Program-made: the position numbers and the translations under genes
In this document: piece by piece, positions 1 through 11,000 of the stretch
Numbering within the stretch: the stretch's first letter is position 1
Layout: each line of letters opens with the position of its first letter
Source of the DNA: Monosporascus cannonballus
Lineage: Eukaryota > Ascomycota > Sordariomycetes > Xylariales
Reading direction: 5' to 3'
Assembly: GCA_004154925.1 (NCBI GenBank)
Contig: QJNS01000475.1
Location: forward strand, 1 to 27,651
Length of the DNA: 27,651 nt
The notes under the pieces: generated by a model
Databases searched by the model: none
Told to the model about the DNA's origin: nothing
What the model saw: only the letters and a program-made list of their open reading frames with translations

Positions 1-100
1 ATTTTATTTTATTTTATTTTATTTTATTTTATTTTATTTTATTTTATTTTATTTTATTTTATTTTATTTTATTTTATTTTATTTTATTTTAATTTATTTT
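1..100. repeat. (ATTTT)n pentanucleotide microsatellite
   Basis: Eighteen perfect tandem copies of ATTTT fill positions 1-90, followed by one copy with a substitution and one more perfect copy to position 100. The array touches the edge of the window, so its true length is unknown. A repeat of this type at a contig edge usually means the assembly stopped there. Confidence 0.97.
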
Positions 101-2189
101 GGCAACTCTATCAACGTATCGTGCCGCAACATATACTTGCCTTGAAAGTTTTAGCCTGACGGAAGAATAGATAGGCCTCTTAGATGGGAATTGATGTGAC
201 CCTTAACACAAGATAGACCCAGCACGCTAACTTTCCGTCATAACCTTCTCGTTGATGATATGCCTCGTACGGTGTGAACTGTCATCGTACGCCTTACTCA
301 GGTTGGGACGTAAGTCGACGAGTTTCCAGTCGTTGGGAAGGGCCGCCGGAACCGAACACACCAAAGGCACCCGAATGGCCGGATAGTGGTGTGTCGACTA
401 CTTGGGCATAAGATAAGGCCTCCCTGCAGACCGTCCGGCACTGAGATAACCCGGCCAGGTGACCAATTACGAGCCCTTAACGCAAGGAGAAGAGCACATC
501 TTCGTAGAGGCGCACACCCGACTTGCACTCCCAGCAGTTAAAGAGAGCAAGACACTCCGCTTCGTGTGCAGCACTAGAATACAGTGTTAGTATCTATTCT
601 AGAGGCGTAAGATAATGCACGCTCCTGTGAAAGGGGACGACGTCTTGGTAGGCGAACAAGGCACCTTACGTAAGTAGAGCAATAGCATATACGAGTTTTG
701 AGCTTCTCGATACCGCCCTAACTTGCTTTGCGGATCAGCGAATGCAACCCGATCCGACAGCTACGTTACTACTAAGTATTCCTTCGCCAGGCATGTCATA
801 CACCTGGAGCTAAGCACTTCTCAACGAAAGAGCACACATGGCAAAGCGGAAACAAAAACTGGTGCTGTTCACACACGCCGCAAAGTGAGATTACGGGGGG
901 ATCGACCCCCTTATTAGAATGCCCTGTAAATGAGACCCAGGTCGAACGCTTCAAGATAGTCCATCTCCCGTCAACGACGTCCGTATAGCCGCGCACTGCG
1001 CTGAAACGTGTCGGCTAGACGCAACAGGTTCTAGAAACCTTTAGCTGGGCGTTCGTTAAGTACGAATCACCTGGCTACCAATGCGACAGATTCGTAGACC
1101 CCCCCTGAGGAGACCCTAGCGGAGAGGGGTAGTAGGAATGATACAGCCACAAACTCTTTACCGGGACATCTGCGAGATGACCCGTCTACCCCGTGAGTGA
1201 GCTTCAGCCTTGCCTGTCTATTCTTACCGTGTGTGGTAAGAAATGCATCCTACAAGAAGAGATGCTACCCACACGATACGATTTGTGTAGTAGCAGATTA
1301 TGTCTTGGCTCTACACTGCTACGCCGTATTACTGTAATGATGCCCATGTGTCCCTATGTTGGTAGCACCAGATGTCAGTCGCATGCAACTTAGAGGCATC
1401 GTGGATTGCCGCCTAGACTCAGCTTGCGACTTGGCTTGGACGAGACATGCTGAGTCGAGTCTTGCCCAAGATAGTCCAGTTTTTGGGGGCAGAAATAAAA
1501 TCCGAGCGTTCCGCGCCCTCCGCATCAGGCTCACTTTTTCGGTCGATGAGGTCAAATCAATCAGGTAAGGGGCGTTTTGGCAGGGGTTACACCACGTGGT
1601 AGCAAGGTGGTAGGCCCCAATGGGATCGATGGCCAAGCCTGATGAACTTCACGGCAAGCTCCTTCGAAGGCACCTACTAAGCAGTAAAGAAGAGGGTAGT
1701 GCCGAGGATGTTTATTTACAATAAACCGGGTAGTGCCGTCCCGATATGCACGTCTTACTACGTGATTCTGTGTCCTGACACCAGGCCGTGCTTCGGCGTG
1801 TAACATAATATCCATGCCGAAAACATTTACGGAAGAGGAACCTCGCCGAGTACTTAGGGCTTCATCACTACAAGGAGAGACCACTGGACCCTATGACTGG
1901 CTGATACTGTTGGTGCTTGCGACTGTTCCCTCATTCTTAAAGACTCGTCTGATAGATAGAGTATTGATGAGGACATCGTGGATTAAATGGCAATTAGCCC
2001 GTAGGGGTGCTTCACTACTCTGCCCCATATAAGACAGCAGAGTGAAGCAGGGGGCTACAGGGGACATGTGAGATTTAAGACCTGATAGTGTCCCGCCGTA
2101 GTATGGGGCCTCACATTTTTCGGCACTTCAGGATCTGACAGGACATAAGAAACGCAAACCTAGGATTTTCCCGCGAAACGCCCCTACTT
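101..2189. other. Gene-free region, no recognisable coding sequence
   Basis: Balanced base composition with only short ORFs (up to about 107 codons) in conflicting frames. None has a recognisable motif, plausible splice partners or consistent codon use. Two small hairpins lie here: perfect 8-bp arms at 1416-1423 and 1449-1456, and a longer imperfect one at 2009-2048. I see no transposase, reverse transcriptase or long terminal repeat. Confidence 0.55.
2009..2048. repeat. Imperfect inverted repeat (hairpin)
   Basis: The left arm GCTTCACT-act-CTG (2009-2022, with a 3-nt bulge) pairs with CAGAGTGAAGC at 2038-2048, leaving a loop of about 15 nt. It could be a remnant of a small inverted-repeat element or chance. 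It ends about 140 bp before the AT-rich island. Confidence 0.5.
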
Positions 2190-2530
2190 TGAAATTCCCA
2201 ACTGAATTAAGCAAATGTAATAAAACCCTATAGTTGTTTTTAAATTAAGATAATTGGATATCTCCTGTATAAACGGTTCGCAATTCATTTATATAGCCGG
2301 TAACTAATAATGATAAAAGACGATAACAAGATATTATATAGCTGTAATTAAAATTTTATTATCTGCTACTTGTATTACTAACTATAAAATGATATAATGC
2401 AATTTTACACATTCAACGTGCTGGATAATAACTAGTCTCATACCTACTAATTACTAAATTAATAGAGACTTCTAACAATTCGTTATCTAATTTTAAAAGC
2501 CTTATGATTTGGTGTAAAACTGACGATTTG
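2190..2530. other. AT-rich island (about 26% GC)
   Basis: A hand count of 2221-2520 gives 78 G+C in 300 bases, against roughly half in the sequence on either side. The island is rich in TpA and TTA/TAA runs, has no ORF, and has fairly sharp edges. In filamentous ascomycetes such islands are usually transposon remnants mutated by repeat-induced point mutation (RIP). That origin is an inference; no element can be recognised. Confidence 0.6.
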
Positions 2531-4710
2531 CGTTGTTTTTGCACCATGACCGTAATACTAACTTTGTGACTGAATCACAAGATACTGTTGCAACACGGAA
2601 GCTTATGTCGCCTACCCTCGTCCATCTCAGCAGCCGCCACCACCCCCCTCAGGTATTATCATGAATATCATCTAGGACCTTGAGGGAGGCGTAGTAATGT
2701 GCTTAACTTGGAACGCAACATGGAGGAGCTCGAGTTACTGTGAGGTAGACATGATGATTCCCAAACGGCCTGTCATATGCAGTTTCCTGGGAAGGTGGAC
2801 TGAATAAATGGATATGGACACACGGAGAGCTGTTGCGTGCGCTTATTGTACTGGTCCTCGAGTAGTTCTTGAAGTCACAGGCTAAGCGCCTTACGCGGTA
2901 GACGCTTTGAGCGAGCGTAATGGATCCAAGTGGTGGCGGTTTTCGGTTGTCGCAGATGCAGTGTCCCCTACTGGACACCACAACCATGTGCTTCTTCCTC
3001 TAAGCCGGAGTTCTCACTCCAAGGCCAGGAGAGACGATTAATGTCCAAGTAAAGACTCGATCCCGATACGCGCCGTCTCGCTGACGATAGGCGTTTATAG
3101 AGAGGTGCGGTATCGTCTTCGTCGTACACCCACCTGCGAGGGTAGGAATCTTCTACTCCTCATTTCCCCGCCCGGCAGCCCATCGGATTGCGCTGAGTGA
3201 CCAGCCTGCATGGGTTCGTAACTTGCAGCCGACGTACGCAGCTATGTAGATGCTGCATCTCCAGGTACTGTATGAAGCTATAGGCTGGGGCGGCTGGGCC
3301 CAGGCGCATCCATGGTTACAGTAGGAACGGGTGGGAAGATATCTCCTACAAGTTTGCAAGGAAGGCGAGCGAGGGACATGCAGCTCTGGTGGCCTCGTTA
3401 GTATACTTCCGGGCTGTGCCACACTCTTACCCAGAAGTTAGCTAACCAGTTCCGGTTCGTTCATGGTAGGACAGTCGAGACCAAGGTGCCCAATGCACCA
3501 ATCTAAAGTGAAGTAATAAGGCTGCGGACAGCTCAACTGGGACGGATCTCCGCAACACACGCATGCGTTAGGTACATATGTATGTGGTAGGTAGAGCGGG
3601 AAGTTGTGGATCTACATACATACTATATGTATGTTCCTACATCAGGTGGATAGGTGCATGCTTGCCTGTATCTTGTATGTGTTCCGAATTGTTCAAGTGG
3701 CGTTAGTGGAGGATTCCGAGTTTTGCTTAAGGTTACGTACATACGCACAGGACCCGCCCTTCCCCGGTTCTAGCAAAGGGCAGCCCAGGAACCCGAGCAG
3801 GGAGCATCCTTGAGGAGCATGGGGGCTTGTTCGTTTAAGGATGGGGGCGGGTTATTTGATTCCGCTTGAGGTTCAACGAAAATGCCAATCACAAGTTCAA
3901 CCGCTGTAACGAGGCATGTATATGTGAAACTGAAAGGCCATTGGTGCTTCATGTTTGGTCCGGGGTAGAATAGCGTGACTCGAATGGTTGAACTGTAGTC
4001 TCTCTGACCAATTGACGATTTCGATGTGCTGCCATTTCGCGATCTGTACTGGAGAGGCTTTGGAAATTTACCCTGGCGGAATCTCCGTGGACGTGAGACT
4101 GTGGCAGGATGGCCAGGGTGTTATTGCGTTGCAACTATAGGTACCTACTTATGCACTTACTAATAAGTAATGTAGTGTCCATCGACTATGGTGCCGGCGG
4201 AAATTGCGATATTAATGATGGTTCTTGGAGATTGCAAAAGGAAAGCCGGCTCTTTCAAGCTTAGATGTGGAGTTTCATACTTTATCTGGACATGAGGCTA
4301 TCGACCTCCCACGTATATGTAGGCGTTTAGAAATTTTCCCGATGCGAGACAACGCTCTTTCTGGCTTATGGCCCCGGAAACTCTTCCAGTCTTCAGGTGG
4401 ACTGAAGGGGTATGTCGTAGAATTCCCAAGCGGATCTTCGATATCTCAGTGTGGGGTAACTTTGCATCCCATACGGTATTCTTTAGAGATACCCATTTCA
4501 AACACACTGCTCTTTTGTGCTTAAATAGAATCCGTCAACGATGCTTACCACCGATATCGCAGCCTTTGGCTATATATCGAACCCTTGATATTACAGAGGG
4601 CATTGGCATTCCTGGAAGATCTGTTATGGCGAGGATAACGGTAGGTTATTCGCTTCCTGGCAGCGCACAACAATAAGCCCTAACAACTCCTGACCATGAC
4701 GCTTCGGCTG
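2531..4710. other. Gene-free region
   Basis: Balanced composition and short unsupported ORFs only. It contains a small palindromic TACATA/TATGTA-rich stretch at about 3610-3640 (ACATACAT...ATGTATGT arms). The overlapping ORFs at 4225-4676 have no recognisable motif and compete in several frames, so I do not call a gene there. Confidence 0.5.
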
Positions 4711-5139
4711 TTATATCGTTTCCGCCGACCTCTCCAATTTCTGGATTAACCATTCCTGGCTAGACGACAAGATCGACTTTCTCTTGTGATGGCTCAGCAT
4801 CTGATCTGAATCCGACGAAGCATTCCTTTTGCCTTCGACCAGTCCCGGTTGTGACGCCGTCTGTACCTTCGCTTTAACGTCGCCCGTTCCATCCCGGCGT
4901 CTATATGTATACAGTCCATAAGGGTTAGAGGAATATGTCCCCTTGGGGGTGAATTGTGGCCATTGTACTTCGTAGGGGGTCTGCTCTGGGAAGGGCAGCG
5001 GAGGACGAACACGGATCTGCATTGATTTCTTAGCTTTTCCTTTTCCTGATAACCAAGCTCTTCCCACAATACAATATGCCACGTGCAAATGTATGCAGGT
5101 ACGAAGTACGGTCCTGCCGTCAACGCTGTCCTCATACAT
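4711..5139 (-). CDS. Hypothetical protein, possible small gene or last exon of a decayed gene
   Basis: An open frame on the minus strand runs from an ATG at 5139 to a TAA at 4711 (142 codons). I do not recognise the family. The part downstream of about 5050 reads like a genuine soluble protein: proline- and aromatic-rich at first, with a PYEVQWPQF stretch, then charged and serine-rich with KRK-type basic clusters. The first 30 residues look less protein-like. A TTATCAG that could act as a splice acceptor precedes the better part, so it may be a terminal exon whose partner is missing, or start at the internal ATG of MQIRV. No neighbour supports a role. It could equally be an open frame by chance. 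Confidence 0.28.
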   Translation of the reverse strand: MYEDSVDGRTVLRTCIHLHVAYCIVGRAWLSGKGKAKKSMQIRVRPPLPFPEQTPYEVQWPQFTPKGTYSSNPYGLYTYRRRDGTGDVKAKVQTASQPGLVEGKRNASSDSDQMLSHHKRKSILSSSQEWLIQKLERSAETI

Positions 5140-6960
5140 ATAAAGGCACCTATATTGCAACCGATCAACGGCGATAAGGCATTAAGTTATAACAAATTTC
5201 TGGTCGTGGGTCCGAGTTCTTTGCTGATCGTTACAAATCAAGCTAATAAATTAGTAACAAAGTACTGCTATTTCTTGAGGCAGATAACGCGGTAACAGGA
5301 ACCTCTTAAACATGATATGACTGACGCCTTATCGCCTTTTTTTTCGGTTTTTTCGTATATTTGCTTACATGCATTATCCCACAAAGTTCTGGCGCCATCT
5401 TCCTAAAAGCTTTGGTGATACTTGTGACTGGACATCAAAGTAACTGATATGAGGCATTTACGAAGCATTGGTTATAAAGGATGGCTTTTTTTAATTCACG
5501 GTTTAGTAGGGGATCGTAAAGGATGGGCTTTACAGCCTTACGAAGGTGCTCTATAGTACTTACTTACCTGTAGGTAAAATTTAGGGGAAGTTATTAAGTC
5601 GGTAGAACATACATATATTACCGACTACCTAGGTGGGTATCCATCACACCCACTTGACGTTGTGTAACTTGCTTTTTTTGGAGTGCCAACCATTGTCCTG
5701 CTGAAATGGGACTACCATATATGTACGTGGAGTATATAACAGTAACGAGCGACAAATTTGAATTTGATTCAGTTGTCACATTGCAGGAAACGTCCGGTAC
5801 CAACCTGGTTGTAACTGCATGCATCAACCTGTATACTCCGCTTCACCGCTGCCCTGTCGTTATGTTCTCCGATATTTGAGGAGTTGAAATGGAAAAAGCA
5901 CAACCACGAGGCAGCCCGGCTGATCTTAGGTATTTGAAGGCTTGGCATTGGCAGTGTTCCGGAGCGAGCAGTCGGACAGTTCGGCCCAATGCTCACTGTG
6001 CGCACGAACCATTCGCAACACCCAGAGCTCTTCTTGAGAACGAATCACAGCTCAATCCATCCTCGTGGGACGGATGCTTCCCAGTTGACGCAAAATAGTG
6101 CAATGACCCAGTGGTGGTCAGCACATAGAGAGCGAATCCAATTTTCCCGTCAACTCAACTGGTGGCCCTCCCAGGGGGCCCTTAAATGTGCATGCGTAGC
6201 TTCAATCACGTTGACTGCCGAGTTTCTTCTAAATGCTCTTTCAACCAGCAAAGCTGTGCCTGAGAAGTGGTCATCATTCTGCACTTCGCCAGGGTATACC
6301 CTGGAATTGTCTGTATTAATGGGGCTGAGTATGTGCCTTTGTTCTGTATCTGTCTACCTACCTACATAGTTACTTAGCATGTAGGTACCTACTTTGCATA
6401 CCTACATCATAGGTGCATTTTGAACGGGGGCCGATAACTTCACGCTTCCTCGACCTCCTGATGTTTCGTTACTATATATACCTAACAGTAATCTTGGGAC
6501 AATCCGAAAGGGAACACAGCTTCAAAAGACGATAATTAGTCAGAATAGGAGCCATACCTCACCGAACACTACTTTACTGTGAAAAGCAGGGAAATACCGA
6601 TACCTGCAGTAACATGCATACAAGTTGAACCCTTGCATCTTCCTGATCCACCGTATCCACTCTCCGTCCTTTAGCATACACTTCATACAAGGTAGCGAGG
6701 CGATAGCGCACGGAAGGCGAAGATGGGTTGAGAGGCCATTGCCTGTGATAGAAGAGAGTGAGCAACTCCGTAATATAAGGACTACATCATCTGTGCAGAC
6801 AAATACATACTGAAATAAGGTACCTGCTTGAGAACGCAGTATGGTAAAACCGTGTACCCTTGCTCGGTGTTCTCCAGACTGCGGAAATTTACCCTAAAAG
6901 ACAATTAGTTCTCAAATCCCAATTTTCGGGTCTTCCTATTTCTGCCCTACTCAATTTCTC
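5140..6960. other. Gene-free region with TACC/GGTA microsatellites
   Basis: No ORF here has recognisable motifs; the longest is 126 codons at 5989-6369 and has no supporting signal. T-rich runs occur at 5338-5355. Degenerate TACCTACC/GGTAGGTA tracts occur near 5560-5580 and 6354-6416. Confidence 0.5.
6354..6416. repeat. TACC/GGTA-type imperfect microsatellite
   Basis: Clustered copies of TACCTACC, GTAGGTACCTAC and ACCTAC in both orientations give several self-complementary stretches. Related tracts occur at 14837-14880 and 16285-16360. Such repeats are frequent in intergenic DNA of many Sordariomycetes, which is part of the reason for the proposed organism type. Confidence 0.7.
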
Positions 6961-7010
6961 AAGAAAGGGGGAGAAGAGAGAAAGGAAGGAAGAAAATTAA
7001 AATAAAAATA
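6961..7010 (+). repeat. Purine-rich tract
   Basis: About 50 bases made almost only of A and G (GGGGGAGAAGAGAGAAAGG type), passing into an A-rich stretch. It lies about 1 kb upstream of the Far1/Ste5-like gene and may be part of an extended promoter. No specific function can be assigned. Confidence 0.6.
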
Positions 7011-7659
7011 GTTGCCTTTCCACTTCTCTGCTTTTCCTTATCGAAGTTGGCAGCGCCCTCTAATCCGAATCCCCAACCTGGCGCAGGCCAACACATCCGC
7101 AGGTTTTGTCATTCTTTACGGAAAGACGGTCGTCGGATATAGGAAATCTTCCAGCAACCGAGAGACTACCTACCAATCGATCTGCTAAAACCAGCCACCC
7201 CGGGACCAGACTCGCGCGACTCAGTAGCAAAGACCAACGAACCATACTTACTCTCGTTTTCTTTCCTTTATAGGCGTTGGTATTATTCTTTGCAGAGAGT
7301 CGTTTCGGTTACTGGCCAGAGGGAGCATTCATGAATACTGGTATCCGACCTGTACCCCCTAATCTCTATCCTAACGCAGACGCTCTCTCGGTTTCGATAG
7401 CGCTTATAGCTGCGATACATCATATCACTCCTTCTGGTAACGTGCAACCGTCCAATTGCAACTCTCAATTGGTGTTTTCCGACGACCGATCCGCAACCCG
7501 TGTGACCTTCAGTTCATTGGAGACGGTCACCCCGGCGTATCCTTTGTAGCTTATCATTGCTACACCCAGCAATCACTACCACCATCCCGGAGTGTGGGCT
7601 ACAGCGGCGCCAGCGACCTCGACGCAGACTCAATTCAAGCTTGCGATTTCCGATAAGAG

Positions 7660-7770
7660 TCCGACAATTGAGTTCTTTCTTCTCGCCCCCCATCCCTTGT
7701 TCGCTCGTTCGCTCGTCTACCTACACATACACGTATATGTATATATATTAATTATATGTACGTTGAGGTT
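7660..7770 (+). promoter_or_regulatory. Pyrimidine tract and TATA-like element, putative core promoter
   Basis: A CT-rich tract (about 7672-7715) is followed by an AT-rich TATATATTAATTATAT stretch (7741-7756), roughly 290-370 bp before the ATG at 8043. CT tracts near transcription starts are common in filamentous fungal promoters. The start site itself cannot be seen. Confidence 0.35.
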
Positions 7771-7838
7771 GGTGTTCAACTTCCCCTTTTGATCCTGGGC
7801 CCGCCGGTCATCCACCAGCATTGGAAATACCACCCTTT

Positions 7839-7845
7839 TGAAACA
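7839..7845 (+). promoter_or_regulatory. Pheromone-response-element match (Ste12-type TGAAACA)
   Basis: A perfect TGAAACA lies about 200 bp upstream of the start codon of the Far1/Ste5-like gene. TGAAACA is the binding site of the Ste12 transcription factor, the output of the pheromone MAPK pathway. One match is expected by chance in about 1 of 8 one-kilobase promoters when both strands are counted, so the context, not the match alone, makes it interesting. Confidence 0.4.
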
Positions 7846-8042
7846 CTGCCCCAGGCGACACACGGCGGAGGGTGACACAACCGCTTCCCTTGCGTTTAGG
7901 TAGTAGAAGGCCTAGCCGCTACCCATACCAAAGTGACCAACCGACAAGTCCGCTCAGGAGTCCTTTCATCTCCACCTCTTCTCTCTATAGAAGGCATACA
8001 ATTTTTTCCTTGAGCCGTCTCCTGGGATTGCCCTCCTACCAC

Positions 8043-11000
8043 ATGTTCAGCCGGTCATCGTCCAAGTCACGCGGGTTTTCAAGCGGCCCCGCGGGGAAGG
8101 AGCATAGAGGGTTACTTGAGCGTGGCTTTTTGAGCTCGTCGGATTCACGGCCCTACCGCTCAGCGCGGAAGGGAGGAGAGGAGGATTGGAGCAGTTACAA
8201 TAGCGCCGCCTCGTCATACCCAGAAAAGAGTAAGGCTGTCCCTCCAAATATCCCTCCTGGTCATATCCAGTCACATAGGTGGCTACGTCGCCATTACTAC
8301 CTCCCTAACGACCCCCATCTTTCAAAATGTTCGCTATCACTGCATGATGATCCCCCCGCCAGCCTCTGACAGCGTATCGTCCATATTAGGTCATTCTATT
8401 TCCGCGGGCTCTATTCGCCAGTCGCCTTACCGAGCGCCGTCTCACCGTTCCGCCGCTTCTTATAACTCGTCGACATCTAAGGATACTGTGCGCCAAAGCG
8501 ACACTCGACAAAGATCCGGGACAACAATGTCCGGCACGACTTCTTCTGACAGGAGTCGCACCAGGAGGGAGAGGACCTTCGTGGGGAGTGAATGCGCCGT
8601 CTGCGAAGAGCCGCTAGAGCATACTCTACGGGGCGAACGTATCCTCCAGTTCTCATGCTCACATGTCTCCCACGAGGCTTGCTTCTACGAGTTCATCCGA
8701 GAATTTGAATCGCAGTACTGTCCATCATGCAATGCGCCATTGCATCTAGACACGAGCCGCGGAGGAAATGTCTTAGACATTGGTAAGCAGCTAAAGTCCT
8801 GCTCTGCCGAGGCGTCGCCCGTGCTAACCGCATCGGCTTCTGCAGAGAAAATCACCAACATGGTGCGCTCCGCGTCCGCTACGGACAGCCGCTCGTTGCA
8901 CACACCAGCGCCTAGCGCGGCACACTGGGAGAGCCAAGGGTGCCCGCCAAGCGGGGAATCGGCCACCAGGACTATGCCCTCTAGTACCGGCCGTGATGGT
9001 GTACCCCGAGGCAGCGCACACGAGGGTTCCGAACGGTACGTAGGAAGTGCCTCGCGGCATGGCCGTAGCGACAGTGAGGCTACTGGGATTGCCTCGTCTA
9101 CGGGTTATCCCGAAACCACGCAAAGTGGGCCGCCCCGTCGGCACGATTATGACCTCCAAGCCATGGAAACGTCACCGGGCAGTCCAAGAACCGCCAGCCG
9201 GAACCCTATACCTGCACCATCCGTTGCGGTTAGGTCAGAATTTCCTACCATCAACCGGTCTCGCCAGCAACAGACCTTGACCTGTCTCATCACGGTCGAG
9301 GTTCCCGACAACAAGTGGAGGCCGGATCCGGAGGATCTGGGCGCCGCTATGCCGCTGCAGCCAATGCGCATTGAAGAGGCCTTCGCGCAGATACCCCCAT
9401 CGCCCGCGAGGAGTTCAAAGCCCCGCTTCTACCCATACGAGGCCCCTGAAGTTCTAGAACAGATGACCGAGCACCTGCGAAACCGAGTAGATAACTGGCA
9501 TGGACTTGATTTCAATAGGTGAGATGGCGTATGATCGGAATGTCCCCGGCACCCGTTAACAGAAAGCAGGTTCGGCAAATTGCGGTTGTACGGCACGTTA
9601 CGAGTCGGCAAGGATAAAGTCTCGTGGCAAGAGCTGGAATGCTTCTTGTTCGCGGAAATGCTCATCTGCGTCAAGGAGAAGAGAACCCCTGCCGCCGCGC
9701 AGAACTGGGACGATTCCGGGGCGCCCCGGAAGACCACGCGTTGCACCTTGAAGGGCTCTATCCTGATAAAAAAGCACCTGAACGAAGTTTCCGAGACGGG
9801 CACAGGTCAGCCACTTGTCCATGAAGATATGACGATAATATGAGCTAATGCATCGAATAGTTGATGAAAATGTCCTAACACTCAGCCTCTCTGTGGCTGA
9901 ACTTCCCCAGTTCCATCTCCGATTTGACAACCGGAATCAGCTTAAGTTATGGCAGCAGGCCCTCCGAGATCTCCACGCCGTCGAAAGGTCACCTGTCAGG
10001 AGCCCCGACTACGAACGAGCTGAGATATCAGAAACGGACGAGGATGATTGGGGACGCGCAAACCGCTCCCAGCGAGTCTCCTCCCTTGCCTCGTCCTCTT
10101 GGGGGGGTCCAAAATCGGTGACGACAGCGCCCACTGAGTACACGAACTTGGCCAAGAGCCCGCCGCTTACATCCTTCCATGTGCCAATCGATGTTGTCGT
10201 CGTGGTGCCCATATCGTCTTCGATGCAAGGTGTGAAGATCAATCTTGTTAGAGATGCCTTGAAATTCATGGTCAATACGCTGGGTGAGCGAGACCGTATG
10301 GGCTTGGTCACCTTCGGTTCGGGGGGAGGTGGCGTGCCCATCGTGGGTATGACCACCAAGGCATGGCACGGATGGAACAACGTCCTAGCCGCCATAAAGC
10401 CGGTAGGGCAAAAGAGCCACCGCGCGGATGTTGTGGAGGGTGCAAATGTAGCCATGGATCTCTTGATGCAACGCAAGCACAACAACCCTATTGCTACCAT
10501 AATGCTCATTAGCGACGCCTCAACTTCGGATGTCGACAGCGTCGATTTTGTTGTTTCGCGAGCCGAAGCTGCCAAGTAAGGCATACTTCACTCCACTCAG
10601 CCTGTTTACGTCCGTATTAACATGATCTAGGATTACTATCCATTCATTCGGCTTAGGAATGACGCACAAGCCAGACACTATGATTGAGCTGTCCACGAGG
10701 ACCAAGGCGTCATACACCTATGTCAAGGATTGGATGATGCTGCGGGAATGCCTAGCGGGTTGCCTCGGTTCGATGCAGTCACTATCGCACCAGAACGTCA
10801 AGCTTAAGATAAAGCTACCAGACGGCTCGCCTGCTAAGTTTCACAAGATCAGTGGGGCTTTGCAGATTACCAAACGTGCCACTGGCCGCGATGCAGAAGC
10901 TTCTCTCGGTGACCTGCGATTTGGTGACAAGCGCGACGTACTGGTTCAGCTTGTCATCGTCCCTGACACCACATCCCAAGAGCAGCTGCCCCAGGACCCC

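Noticed and set aside
5989..6369. 126-codon ORF in the left flank
   Set aside because: No recognisable motif; the composition (many Ser, Thr and Cys, a tail formed by a TACC microsatellite) is typical of random open sequence.
8344..8372. ATG at 8344 as the start of the scaffold gene
   Set aside because: Possible, but upstream sequence in another frame forms a good in-frame N-terminal exon through a canonical GTAAGG donor, CTAAC branch point and CAG acceptor with matching phase. Kept only as an alternative.
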